From an uncultured Clostridia bacterium (lineage in GTDB: Bacteria; Bacillota; Clostridia; TANB77; CAG-508): 64,000 nt of DNA. Where the stretch lies: contig CAKOVS010000004.1 in the NCBI GenBank assembly GCA_934122085.1, positions 84,746-148,745 of the forward strand. The letters run 5' to 3'. The notes beneath the pieces were generated by a model, which saw only the letters and a program-made list of their open reading frames with translations, made no database searches and was not told the DNA's origin. Position 1 is the stretch's first letter; each line of letters begins with the position of its first letter. This document shows, piece by piece, positions 1 through 7,159 of this stretch. Position numbers and translations under genes: made by a program.

Positions 1-1244
1 GATGTCAAGGAATAAAAAGAACAACAGGACAACATCCAGGAGGAATTATAGTAGTTCCAAAAGGAAGAGAAATATATGAATTTACACCAGTACAACATCC
101 AGCAGATGACCCAAATTCAGATATAATAACAACACATTTTGATTATCACTCAATAGATGGAAACTTGTTAAAACTTGATATACTAGGACATGATGATCCG
201 ACGGTAATACGTATGCTTCAAGATATAACAGGAGTAGCACCAACAGATGTACCATTAGATGATAAAGAAACAATGTCAATCTTTTCATCAACAAAAGCAT
301 TAGGTGTAACACCAGAACAAATACATTCAGAAGTAGGAACTTATGGAATACCTGAATATGGTACAAAATTTGCTAGAGGAATGCTTTTAGATACACACCC
401 AACAACATTTGACGAATTAATAAGAATATCTGGACTATCACATGGTACAGATGTATGGTTAGGAAATGCACAATCATTAATAGAACAAGGAATTGTAACA
501 TTACAACAAGCAATATGTTGTCGTGATGATATAATGATATATTTAATGAAAAAAGGGCTTCCACCAGATAAATCATTCAAAATAATGGAAGCTGTTCGTA
601 AAGGTAAAGTTGCAAAAGGAAAAGAACCAAAATGGAAAGATGAATATATACCTTTAATGTTAGAACATGATGTTCCAGAATGGTATATAAAATCTTGTGA
701 AAAAATAAAATACATGTTCCCTAAAGCACATGCTGCAGCTTATGTAACAAACGCATTTAGAATTGCGTGGTTTAAAGTTCATATTCCATTAGCATATTAT
801 GCAGCATTTTTTACAATAAGAGCAAAAGCTTTTGATGCAGAAGTTATGATTAATGGAAAAGAAAAAGTAAAAAACAAAATGAAAGAAATTGAAATGATGG
901 GAAATAATGCTACTCCAAAGGACAAAGATATGTATGATGATCTAGAATTAGTATTAGAAATGTATGAAAGAGGACTTAGATTTTTACCAATTGATTTGTA
1001 TAAATCACATGCTACAAAATTTCAAGTTGAAGGTGATTCGTTAAGACCACCATTAAATAGTATAGCAGGATTAGGAAATGTTGCAGCAGAAGGAATTATG
1101 AAAGCTAGGCAAGAAGAAAAATTTATGTCTATAGATGATTTAAAGATTCGTTCAAAAGTTGGTGATTCTGTTACAGAATTGTTGAGACAATTTGGTTGCC
1201 TTGAGGGAATGAGTCAAAGTAATCAATTGAGTTTGTTTGGATAA
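1..1244 (+). CDS. polC: DNA polymerase III alpha subunit PolC, 3' part
   Basis: This is the C-terminal part of PolC, the replicative DNA polymerase typical of low-GC Gram-positive bacteria. The frame is open from the first base (first whole codon at base 3), so the gene starts upstream; 413 residues are visible of a protein that is usually about 1,400-1,450 long. Visible hallmarks are GQHPGG near residue 10, PEYGTKFARGML at about 117-128, SGLSHGTDVW shortly after, the PKAHAAAY segment, and the tail NQLSLFG, which matches the NQLSLF ending of Bacillus PolC. Replication is its role by family knowledge. A hairpin terminator follows directly. The identification is secure; only the upstream start cannot be seen. 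Confidence 0.97.
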   Translation, partial: CQGIKRTTGQHPGGIIVVPKGREIYEFTPVQHPADDPNSDIITTHFDYHSIDGNLLKLDILGHDDPTVIRMLQDITGVAPTDVPLDDKETMSIFSSTKALGVTPEQIHSEVGTYGIPEYGTKFARGMLLDTHPTTFDELIRISGLSHGTDVWLGNAQSLIEQGIVTLQQAICCRDDIMIYLMKKGLPPDKSFKIMEAVRKGKVAKGKEPKWKDEYIPLMLEHDVPEWYIKSCEKIKYMFPKAHAAAYVTNAFRIAWFKVHIPLAYYAAFFTIRAKAFDAEVMINGKEKVKNKMKEIEMMGNNATPKDKDMYDDLELVLEMYERGLRFLPIDLYKSHATKFQVEGDSLRPPLNSIAGLGNVAAEGIMKARQEEKFMSIDDLKIRSKVGDSVTELLRQFGCLEGMSQSNQLSLFG

Positions 1245-1249
1245 AATGA

Positions 1250-1280
1250 AATACCTTGAAAAGATTTTCAGGGTATTTTA
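1250..1280 (+). terminator. polC intrinsic terminator
   Basis: A hairpin with arms AATACC-TGAAAA and TTTTCA-GGTATT around a two-base loop starts five bases after the polC stop codon and is followed by a T-rich run. Confidence 0.7.
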
Positions 1281-1422
1281 TTATATACTAGGAAAGTTAT
1301 ACTTTCCTAGTATATAATAAGCTACAATCGCTAGCCCTTTGAGATTTCATTGCTTCGCTTAGAAACTCAAATCGGGCAAGAACAAATCAAAGAAAAATTT
1401 TCAATTTTTCTTTGATTTGTTC
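1281..1422 (+). repeat. Dispersed hairpin repeat, family B, full copy 1
   Basis: Three consecutive hairpins. The first (1281-1317) has perfect 17-base arms around TAT and reads TATATACTAGGAAAGT. The middle part holds GCTACAATCGCTAGCCC, then TTTGAG pairing with CTCAAA, then TCGGGC. The third (1380-1422) has perfect 20-base arms beginning GAACAAATCAAAG around TTC. A second full copy lies at 14618-14747 and 3' fragments lie at 38800-38839 and 41066-41113. The third stem here differs in sequence from the other copies but is still perfectly paired, which suggests that the fold matters. Confidence 0.8.
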
Positions 1423-1433
1423 TTTTTAAATAG

Positions 1434-1477
1434 TAAAAAAGCCCTCCAGAAATTTTATTAATAAAATTTCTGGAGGG
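1434..1477 (-). terminator. Terminator of the first LRV gene
   Basis: A perfect 36-base palindrome, CCCTCCAGAAATTTT and its complement, is followed on the minus strand by CTTTTTTACTA. It lies about 80 bases beyond the stop codon of the minus-strand LRV gene. Confidence 0.8.
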
Positions 1478-1555
1478 GGAAAAGTTAAGTTATACTGAAA
1501 TTGATTTTTTTGTAATCATCATGACTACAGAACTCTTCTTTATATAAGTAAAAGT

Positions 1556-2293
1556 TTACTTACGATTTCTAAGATTGCATTCAACACCTTCCCGAATACG
1601 TTTACAAGAATCATTAGCAAGAATTTTAAGAGTTTTTGTAGGGGTGCTAGGATTAAAAGCAACACTCGTACGAATACGTTCATTTGCATCTTTAGCAAAT
1701 CTTACAAGTAATTCTTTAGGAGTATTGGGATTATATGCTACTTCCTCGCGAACATATTCATCTTTATCCTTAGCAAGGAGTCTAAGAGTTGTGGAAGGAG
1801 TTCCCAAATTAACAGCAACAGCTCGACGAACATTTTCATCTTCATCATTAGCAAGCGTTATAAGAATTTCTGGTGGAAGCGCACGATTAAATACAACACT
1901 TGAACGAATGTATGAACTTGGATCATTAAGAAGACTTATAACGAATTCTAGTGGAAGATTCTTATTGTCAATAGCTTCAGCGCAAACCTCATTGTCTTTA
2001 TCATGAACTAGAATTGCCAGAACTTCTGAAGGAGTGTTCTGATTGCGAGCAACAGCATAACGAACATAATCATTTGTATCATTTGCTAACATCGCAAGAA
2101 TTGTTTTTGGAGTATTGGGATTCTCAGCAATATAACGACGAACTTCAGGATTTACGTCGTTAGCAAGGAATGCTAAAACCTCAAATGGAGTTTTGCTATC
2201 AATGGCAAGTTCCTTACGAACAGAAATCTTAGCTTTTTTGATATTTTTTAAAGAATATTCTTTGTAGTCATAAAATTTTTTCAGTTTTTCCAT
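1556..2293 (-). CDS. Leucine-rich repeat variant (LRV) protein, 245 aa
   Basis: After an N-terminal segment of about 35 residues, the protein is made of eight tandem units of about 26 residues, each of the form NPNTPxxxLxxLAxDxxxxVRxAVA. This is the pattern of LRV or HEAT-like alpha-solenoid repeats, which usually serve as protein-binding surfaces. There is no signal peptide or membrane segment, and no N-terminal cysteine cluster like that of the iron-sulphur LRV protein of Azotobacter. The start is fixed by GGAGGG eight bases before ATG. A 315-residue paralogue with the same leader lies at 3207-4154. Base composition is visibly richer in G and C than the neighbours, suggesting transfer. The function is not known; the repeat identity is confident. 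Confidence 0.85.
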   Translation of the reverse strand: MEKLKKFYDYKEYSLKNIKKAKISVRKELAIDSKTPFEVLAFLANDVNPEVRRYIAENPNTPKTILAMLANDTNDYVRYAVARNQNTPSEVLAILVHDKDNEVCAEAIDNKNLPLEFVISLLNDPSSYIRSSVVFNRALPPEILITLANDEDENVRRAVAVNLGTPSTTLRLLAKDKDEYVREEVAYNPNTPKELLVRFAKDANERIRTSVAFNPSTPTKTLKILANDSCKRIREGVECNLRNRK

Positions 2294-2435
2294 AATAAGT
2301 ACCCTCCAAAATGTTTTGTATCATAATGTATTCGGTATATAAAAACACCAACAAAGGTGAAAAAAGGGGAAATATATATAAAATAAGCATTCAAGCTTAT
2401 ATCAATATTTTACAACAGATATATAATTATGTCAA
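2294..2435 (-). promoter_or_regulatory. Sigma-A promoter and structured leader of first LRV gene
   Basis: On the minus strand the -35 TTGACA (2430-2435) and -10 TAAAAT (2407-2412) are separated by 17 bases. The roughly 105-base leader holds two small inverted repeats, ATAAGC/GCTTAT near the 5' end and CACC/GGTG, then GGAGGG before the start. The whole block is nearly identical to 4155-4297 in front of the second LRV gene. Confidence 0.8.
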
Positions 2436-2534
2436 ACTGAGTATGAAAATAGCAATTTTTTGATTGAGTTAGATAAATTTATTAAAAATGTATGATAATT
2501 ATTTTAAAAATATAAACAAAAGTTTGCAAAAATA

Positions 2535-2563
2535 TTGATTTTTTAGATAGTATGTGTTATACT
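2535..2563 (+). promoter_or_regulatory. Promoter of small hydrophobic peptide gene
   Basis: TTGATT and TATACT are separated by exactly 17 bases. Transcription would begin near 2570 at ATAGGAAAT, a sequence that also begins the convergent antisense RNA. Confidence 0.65.
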
Positions 2564-2646
2564 ATCAAACATAGGAAATGAGAATAAATAGATGTGGTTT
2601 GCCACTTTTAATTTACAACTAAAGTTGTGGGAATGGAGGTGGTGCT

Positions 2647-2757
2647 ATGATAGAAGAAATTTTATTAGAAATAATATATTTACTTTTGTTTGGTATAATT
2701 GTCGAAACTATTATAGTATTTGCCTTAATTATGATGATTATAAAATTAAGCAAATAG
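2647..2757 (+). CDS. Small hydrophobic peptide, putative Fst-like type I toxin (36 aa)
   Basis: An ideal ribosome site, GGAGGTGG, lies just before the ATG. The 36-residue product starts MIEEILLEIIYLLLF, is one long hydrophobic helix and ends in the basic tail IIKLSK. This is the build of type I toxins, which insert into the cell membrane. Just upstream a hairpin (ACAACT/AGTTGT, 2615-2628) could mask the ribosome site. The gene has its own promoter, ends in a two-way terminator and is opposed by a convergent antisense RNA, the same layout as the par locus of pAD1 (Fst). The layout is seen; toxicity is inferred. It could instead be a harmless small membrane protein. Confidence 0.6.
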   Translation: MIEEILLEIIYLLLFGIIVETIIVFALIMMIIKLSK

Positions 2758-2762
2758 ACAAT

Positions 2763-2806
2763 AAAAAAACACATCTGTAACATTGCCGTGTTCAATGTGT
2801 TTTTTT
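2763..2806. terminator. Two-way terminator shared by toxin mRNA and antisense RNA
   Basis: ACACAT (2769-2774) pairs with ATGTGT (2795-2800), flanked by seven A on the left and six to seven T on the right, so the hairpin works as a terminator on both strands. Confidence 0.75.
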
Positions 2807-2844
2807 ACATAACATTGGCAACCACATTTGTGGTTCTATTTCCT
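2764..2844 (-). ncRNA. Putative antisense RNA antitoxin, about 80 nt
   Basis: A strong minus-strand promoter drives a transcript that would run from about 2844 to the shared terminator. No open frame of note is present. The RNA begins ATAGGAAATAGAAC, as does the toxin mRNA (ATAGGAAATGAGAA), and contains a 7-base-pair hairpin AACCACA/TGTGGTT that is complementary to TGTGGTT in the toxin leader. Its 3' end is fully complementary to the toxin transcript's 3' end. This matches the RNA II role in Fst-type systems. Transcript ends are predicted, not measured. Confidence 0.55.
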
Positions 2845-2850
2845 ATACAC

Positions 2851-2879
2851 ATTATACTAATATTTTGTTGATTTGTCAA
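2851..2879 (-). promoter_or_regulatory. Consensus promoter of the antisense RNA
   Basis: Perfect TTGACA (2874-2879) and TATAAT (2851-2856) on the minus strand with a 17-base spacer, stronger than the toxin promoter, as expected for an antitoxin RNA made in excess. Confidence 0.75.
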
Positions 2880-3131
2880 TTGAAAACAAGATTCAATATC
2901 AAAAAAATTATTAGTATTTTAGTATTATTTTGACATAAAAATAAATTTATAAGGAATGATGCCTAAGTGAAAAAATAATAAAAAATGTAGTAAGTTATCC
3001 GAAAAAATCGGACAACTGAAATTGAAGAATGAAAAATTCTATAATAGAGATGTATTAGATATAAATTGTTTCAACAATTTACAATATTTTTGAATAAATA
3101 TGTAAAATATATTTTTAATCAATTTTTTTAT
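2880..3131. other. AT-rich spacer without a recognisable gene
   Basis: No open frame with a ribosome site is present on either strand. The only structure seen is a short inverted repeat, TTATCCGA and TCGGACAA, at about 2994-3016. Confidence 0.6.
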
Positions 3132-3167
3132 AAAAAACCCCCAGAAATCTTAGTAAGACTTCTAGGG
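3132..3167 (-). terminator. Terminator of the second LRV gene
   Basis: An imperfect hairpin (CCCTAGAAGTCTT and AAGATTTCTGGGG on the minus strand) is followed by GTTTTTTATAAAAAAA. Its core resembles the terminator of the first LRV gene. Confidence 0.65.
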
Positions 3168-3206
3168 AATTCTTATGGAAAAGAAGTTATTGATTTGTTA
3201 GAATCA

Positions 3207-4154
3207 TTAAGATTTCTCTTTGAGAGTACGATAGGCAGCTTCACGAACTTCTTCGTTATCATCCTCACTAAGGCATGTGAGGGCTTTTTTAGAGGTATTG
3301 TAGTTTTTGGCAACAGCCAAACGAACATACTTGTTATCATCCTCACTAAGACGTGTGAGAGTTTTTTTGGATGTATTGGAGTTTCCAGCAACAGCTTTGC
3401 GAACTTTTTCATTTTTATCTTTACTGAGACGTGCAAGAGCTTTTGTAGAAAGACGTGAATCTTCTGCAACAAACAAACGAACTTTCTTATCTTCATCCTT
3501 AGAAAGAAGTTCAAGAACTTTTACAGGAGTATTTGGATTTTCTGCGATGATGTAAAGAACATCATCATACTGAGCATACCTAATAACACCAGTAAGAATT
3601 TCTACAGAAGTGCTGTATACGCAAGCGAGGTATTCAAGAACATCATAATATTGATCCTTAGTAACCATGGAACAAATGATTTCCATAGTTGTGTTTGGAT
3701 TATCTACAACGTCATTACGAATAGTACAATCTTTATCTGTGGAAAGCTGTGCAAGAACCTTTATAGGAGTATTGTGGTTTTCTGCAACGTTCTCACGAAC
3801 TCTAAAATCATCGTCTTCACTAAGAAGTGCAAGAACACTTGTAGGAGTACTTGTGTTTTTGGCAACAAATTCACGAATCTCAGAGTCTTGACTCTTACTG
3901 AGACGAGTAAGAACTTCTACAGAAAGACTTGGATTGATACCAGCATGAAAACGAACCCAATGGTCTTCATCTTCGATAAGACGAATAAGGACTTTTTCAG
4001 GAGTACTGGGATTATCAGCAACAGCTTCGCGAACTTCAGAGTTTGCATCAGTTGCTAAAATTTCCAATGTCTCAATAGGGGTGTTAATATTTTTTGCAAG
4101 TGCTCTGCGAGTAACAACATCAGTAGACTCATAAGAATTATTCAGTTTTTCCAT
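3207..4154 (-). CDS. Leucine-rich repeat variant (LRV) protein, 315 aa, paralogue
   Basis: This protein carries about eleven repeats of roughly 26 residues (for example NPNTPVKVLELLSKDEDKKV) and is a longer paralogue of the protein at 1556-2293; two units in the middle have drifted (around VYSTSVEILTGVI). A longer frame reaches 4256 but the start is placed at 4154, where GGAGGG lies eight bases before ATG and the first residues MEKL match the paralogue. The upstream hydrophobic extension would be the leader read as protein. It has no signal peptide and is presumably cytosolic and protein-binding. G+C is richer than in the surrounding backbone. Function unknown. Confidence 0.85.
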   Translation of the reverse strand: MEKLNNSYESTDVVTRRALAKNINTPIETLEILATDANSEVREAVADNPSTPEKVLIRLIEDEDHWVRFHAGINPSLSVEVLTRLSKSQDSEIREFVAKNTSTPTSVLALLSEDDDFRVRENVAENHNTPIKVLAQLSTDKDCTIRNDVVDNPNTTMEIICSMVTKDQYYDVLEYLACVYSTSVEILTGVIRYAQYDDVLYIIAENPNTPVKVLELLSKDEDKKVRLFVAEDSRLSTKALARLSKDKNEKVRKAVAGNSNTSKKTLTRLSEDDNKYVRLAVAKNYNTSKKALTCLSEDDNEEVREAAYRTLKEKS

Positions 4155-4297
4155 AATAAGTGCCCTCCAAAAAATTTTTGTATCATAATGTATTCGGTAT
4201 ATAAAAACACCAACAAAGGTGAAAAAAAGGAAAATATATATAAAATAAGCATTCAAGCTTATATTAATATTTTACCACAATTATATAATTATGTCAA
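4155..4297 (-). promoter_or_regulatory. Duplicated promoter and leader of second LRV gene
   Basis: TTGACA (4292-4297) and TAAAAT (4269-4274) on the minus strand with a 17-base spacer, followed by the same leader as at 2294-2435, including both inverted repeats and GGAGGG. The spacer bases have changed while the hexamers have not. Confidence 0.8.
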
Positions 4298-4379
4298 ACT
4301 GAATATGAAGATAACTGGAATAACAAATATAAAATTTTTTTCTAAAATTTAATACTATTTTGAGAATAGTCTTCGTATT

Positions 4380-4516
4380 GCAGTATTATCAAACATTTTG
4401 AGTCTATAGCATTTATTTCTTAAAGCACGCAAAGCCATTATATCTCTATGTTTTAAAATTTGACTTTTTCAATATTCTCGTACATCATATAATAATTATA
4501 AAATTAAGTAAATAAA
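4380..4516 (+). pseudogene. Decayed second copy of the small toxin locus
   Basis: Pieces of the 2535-2757 toxin locus recur here in the same order: a TATTATCAAACAT block matching TACTATCAAACAT at the toxin promoter and 5' end, and ATAATTATAAAATTAAG then TAAATAA, which still encodes IIKLSK and a stop. The ribosome site, start and helix-coding middle are gone. The position relative to the second LRV promoter mirrors that of the intact toxin relative to the first, so this appears to be a remnant of a duplication of the whole LRV plus toxin unit. Confidence 0.5.
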
Positions 4517-4623
4517 AAATAATAGATTATAATAAAACCATAAAATTAAGAAAGACTATTTTAATATGATCAAATTTGTGTTATACTAAATATATAATAT
4601 AGAGAAGAGTGAGGTGTATTTGT

Positions 4624-4860
4624 ATGCAACAAATAACTAATATACAAGATTTGAAAACGGCTGTTAATCAAAATGGAGAGATGGTTATAACAATGAGAAA
4701 TGATAAAATTATAATGATGAAAATGGAAGAATATAGAAAAAAAATAATGAAAGAAGATATTGAAAAACACTTATTAAAAGCAGAAGATGACATAGAAAAT
4801 GGAAGAGTCAGAGAAGCAAGAGAGGTTTTTAAGGAGTGGAAAGAAAAGTATGGAATATAA
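4624..4860 (+). CDS. Putative antitoxin of a RelE/ParE-type pair, 78 aa
   Basis: A short acidic protein starting MQQITNIQDLKTAVNQNGE. The N-terminal half resembles the PHD/RelB type of DNA-binding antitoxin (a short domain with a repeated 'MVITMRNDKIIMMKMEEY' beta-type segment), and the C-terminal half is a charged helix suited to bind a toxin. The start is ATG 4624, seven bases after GAGGTG; an in-frame GTG at 4609 lacks a ribosome site. It overlaps the toxin gene by 11 bases, so the two are translationally coupled. By family knowledge the antitoxin neutralises the toxin and represses its own promoter. The family assignment rests mainly on context. Confidence 0.7.
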   Translation: MQQITNIQDLKTAVNQNGEMVITMRNDKIIMMKMEEYRKKIMKEDIEKHLLKAEDDIENGRVREAREVFKEWKEKYGI

Positions 4861-5152
4861 AGTTAAATTGACAGAAGGATTTTTAGAAGAAATTGAAGAT
4901 ATATGTGAATATATTTCAAACAAATTAAAAAATATAGATGCTTCAAATAGATTAAGAGAGAAAGTAATGTATAATGTACTTTTACTTGAAAATTCACCTA
5001 AAATGTTTGTGGAAATCGAAAAAACAGATATTACTAATAGGCTATATAGAAGAATTGCTGTAGATAATTATGTTGTATTATATACTATAGATGAAGAAGA
5101 AAAAGTAGTATATATTGTTCATATTTATTATACAGGGCAAAATTATTATTAA
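4850..5152 (+). CDS. RelE/ParE-superfamily toxin, 100 aa
   Basis: The protein begins MEYKVKLTEGFLEEIEDICE and ends VVYIVHIYYTGQNYY. The order of an N-terminal beta strand, long helix pair, then RRIAVDNYVVLYTIDEEEKVVY is characteristic of RelE/ParE toxins, where the conserved arginines and the 'Y-V-V-x-Y' strand form the fold. Members either cut mRNA in the ribosome or poison gyrase; which applies cannot be told from sequence. The start inside the antitoxin gene (ATG 4850) is preferred to an upstream ATG at 4799 that would overlap far more. Paired gene order and 100-residue length fit the family well. Confidence 0.8.
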   Translation: MEYKVKLTEGFLEEIEDICEYISNKLKNIDASNRLREKVMYNVLLLENSPKMFVEIEKTDITNRLYRRIAVDNYVVLYTIDEEEKVVYIVHIYYTGQNYY

Positions 5153-5172
5153 TTTTAAATATTAAAAACTCC

Positions 5173-5201
5173 TTGACATCTAGGCAATTTGAAGCTATAA
5201 T
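5173..5201 (+). promoter_or_regulatory. Consensus sigma-A promoter of sigH
   Basis: Perfect TTGACA and TATAAT separated by 17 bases, about 30 bases before the sigH ribosome site. Confidence 0.85.
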
Positions 5202-5234
5202 GAAAACATCAAAGAAGTGGAGGACACAATATTA

Positions 5235-5879
5235 ATGGAAGAAAATATGTTTTCAATTAATGAAAATCAATATAAAGAAATGACAGACGAAAAATTAATA
5301 GAGAATATAAAGCAAGACGACAATATAGCATTAAACTGCCTATTAGAAAGATACAATGATGTAGTAAACATGAAAGCAAACAAATTCTTCATGGTAGGAG
5401 CAGAAAGAGAAGACATGGTACAAGAAGGAATGATTGGACTATATAAAGCAGTAAAATCATTTGACACAGAAAAACAAAACTCATTCAAAACATTTGCAAA
5501 TATGTGTATAGAAAGACAATTAATAACAGCAGTCAAAAACTCAAATAGACAAAAACACATACCATTAAATTCATCAATATCTTTAAACTCAGCAGCATAT
5601 GAGGATAATGATGATATGGACAAGCTTGAAATAGTAGATTTAAAAGCAGAAGATGATCCATCAGATATAATAGCAAATCAAGAATATTCAAAAACAATAG
5701 AAAGAAAGATAAAAGAAAATTTAAGTGAATATGAATTATCAGTTTTATATGAATATGAAAAAGGACATTCATATGCAGATATAGCAGAAAAATTAAAAAC
5801 AAAAGTAAAATCTGTAGATACAGCAATACAAAGAATAAAGAAAAAAGCAAATAAAATAAAAGAAAGTATAGACTCATAA
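5235..5879 (+). CDS. sigH: RNA polymerase sigma factor SigH (early sporulation)
   Basis: SigH (Spo0H) directs RNA polymerase to stationary-phase and early sporulation genes. The 214-residue length fits the Bacillus protein (218). Region 2 is clear (GAEREDMVQEGMIGLYKAVK, then TFANMCIERQLITAVKNSNR), followed by the SigH-type QKHIPLNSSISL stretch and a region 4 helix-turn-helix (SYADIAEKLKTKVKSVDTAI). The start is ATG 5235 because GGAGG at 5219-5223 is placed for it; an in-frame GTG at 5217 has no ribosome site and lies almost at the predicted transcription start. A compact terminator follows, so the gene is monocistronic. Confidence 0.93.
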   Translation: MEENMFSINENQYKEMTDEKLIENIKQDDNIALNCLLERYNDVVNMKANKFFMVGAEREDMVQEGMIGLYKAVKSFDTEKQNSFKTFANMCIERQLITAVKNSNRQKHIPLNSSISLNSAAYEDNDDMDKLEIVDLKAEDDPSDIIANQEYSKTIERKIKENLSEYELSVLYEYEKGHSYADIAEKLKTKVKSVDTAIQRIKKKANKIKESIDS

Positions 5880-5923
5880 CTTCATAAAATATTAAGAAAA
5901 AAGTCGAAAAACAAAGAAAAAAG

Positions 5924-5950
5924 TAGCAAGAAGTACTTGCTATTTTTTTT
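5924..5950 (+). terminator. sigH terminator
   Basis: TAGCAAG and CTTGCTA pair around a five-base loop and are followed by eight T. Confidence 0.9.
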
Positions 5951-6006
5951 ATTTTCTTATAAAATAATATCTAAGTGTGTAATAAAAAACGGAGGAAAAA
6001 TAATAT

Positions 6007-7137
6007 ATGAACTTAAGTGAAGAAGAACTTCCAAAAGCATTACAAAAACATGCTAATGAAGAAAATACAGATAGAAATTCTATGAATATAAAAAATAAAA
6101 AATCTAAAAAGATATGGTTAAAAATATTAATAACAATTATAATCTTAGGAATACTAGGAATATCAACATTGGCATTTTTATTATATGGACCATATTCAGG
6201 ATTTAGAGAATGGCTAATAACAAGTGCAATGACAACAATGAGACACCAGTATTTAGCAACATGGTTTTATAATGATGAAACAATACAGGAAGTGTTGGAT
6301 AATAATAAAGTGCATGAAACAGATGAAAGTACAGATACCTCAAAGATAATTGTAGTAGATAATGAAAATGAGAATAATACACAGTATGCAAATGAATATG
6401 AAAAACAGATTTTACAAAAAGATCCAGAACATGAAGATTATAAAATAATAAAAATAGAAGGAAAAGGTTATGATGGATATATGGCAGTAATATATGATCC
6501 ATCAAGAATAAAAACAGTATATACAAGTAAATTAGGAAAAACAGGTGAATATTTGACTAAGATGGCTCAAGATAATAATGCATTAATTGCAATAAATGGA
6601 GGAGGATTTGAAGATCCAAATTATGTAGGAAATGGTGCAATACCTCTTGGAATAACATTTTCAAATGGAAAATTAATAACATCAGAAACATATAGAGGAC
6701 AAGGTGGATTAATAGGATTTACACAAGATGATAAATTAGTACTTGGAAAAATGACTGTAGAGCAAGCAAAGAAACAAAAAATTCGTGATGGAGTAACGTT
6801 TGGACCATTTTTAATAGTAAATGGAAAACCATCATCAGTATCTGGAAATGGTGGCTGGGGAACAGCACCAAGAACAGCAATAGCTCAAAGACAAGATGGA
6901 ATTGTATTATTTTTAGTTGTAGATGGAAGAACAGTAACAAGACCAGGTGCAACAATGAAAGATTTAATAAAAATATTTGAAAGATATGGGGCTTATAATG
7001 CTGCAAATCTAGATGGAGGAACATCTAGTGCAATGGTGGTAAATAATAAAATAATAAATGATCCAGTTGATCAATCAGGGTCTCATAGAACAAGATATAT
7101 TTCAACAGCATTTATATTAACAAAAGAAGGTAATTAA
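6007..7137 (+). CDS. Membrane-anchored phosphodiester glycosidase (NAGPA family)
   Basis: A 376-residue protein with an acidic then lysine-rich cytoplasmic head, one membrane helix at about 37-60, a linker, and a C-terminal phosphodiester glycosidase domain from about 180 to 372. Family signatures are AINGGGFEDPN, GTAPRTAIAQ and NLDGGTSSAM. The domain is related to the mammalian uncovering enzyme and acts outside the cell on phosphodiester-linked sugars; a cell-wall or exopolysaccharide substrate is plausible but not shown. GGAGG lies before the start. The stop is 22 bases before cmk, so the two are probably cotranscribed. Confidence 0.88.
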   Translation: MNLSEEELPKALQKHANEENTDRNSMNIKNKKSKKIWLKILITIIILGILGISTLAFLLYGPYSGFREWLITSAMTTMRHQYLATWFYNDETIQEVLDNNKVHETDESTDTSKIIVVDNENENNTQYANEYEKQILQKDPEHEDYKIIKIEGKGYDGYMAVIYDPSRIKTVYTSKLGKTGEYLTKMAQDNNALIAINGGGFEDPNYVGNGAIPLGITFSNGKLITSETYRGQGGLIGFTQDDKLVLGKMTVEQAKKQKIRDGVTFGPFLIVNGKPSSVSGNGGWGTAPRTAIAQRQDGIVLFLVVDGRTVTRPGATMKDLIKIFERYGAYNAANLDGGTSSAMVVNNKIINDPVDQSGSHRTRYISTAFILTKEGN

Positions 7138-7159
7138 TAAATAAAAAATGGAGGATATA

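Noticed and set aside
1434..1477. Perfect palindrome as a fourth hairpin of the family B repeat
   Set aside because: It is absent from the 14618 copy and has the T run of a minus-strand terminator for the LRV gene.
2592..2780. 62-residue plus-strand frame overlapping the small toxin
   Set aside because: It starts in the toxin leader without a ribosome site; the 36-residue frame has the ideal GGAGGTGG and a membrane-helix sequence.
3066..3458. 130-residue frame opposite the second LRV gene
   Set aside because: Antisense shadow of the repeats, without promoter or ribosome site, and it reads through the LRV terminator.
4155..4256. 34-residue hydrophobic N-terminal extension of the second LRV protein
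   Set aside because: It is the shared leader read in frame; the first LRV gene has the same leader and starts at the internal MEKL.
4298..4600. Small minus-strand frames that could be an insertion-sequence remnant
   Set aside because: The frames are short and broken and matched no transposase motif; the better explanation is a decayed copy of the toxin locus.
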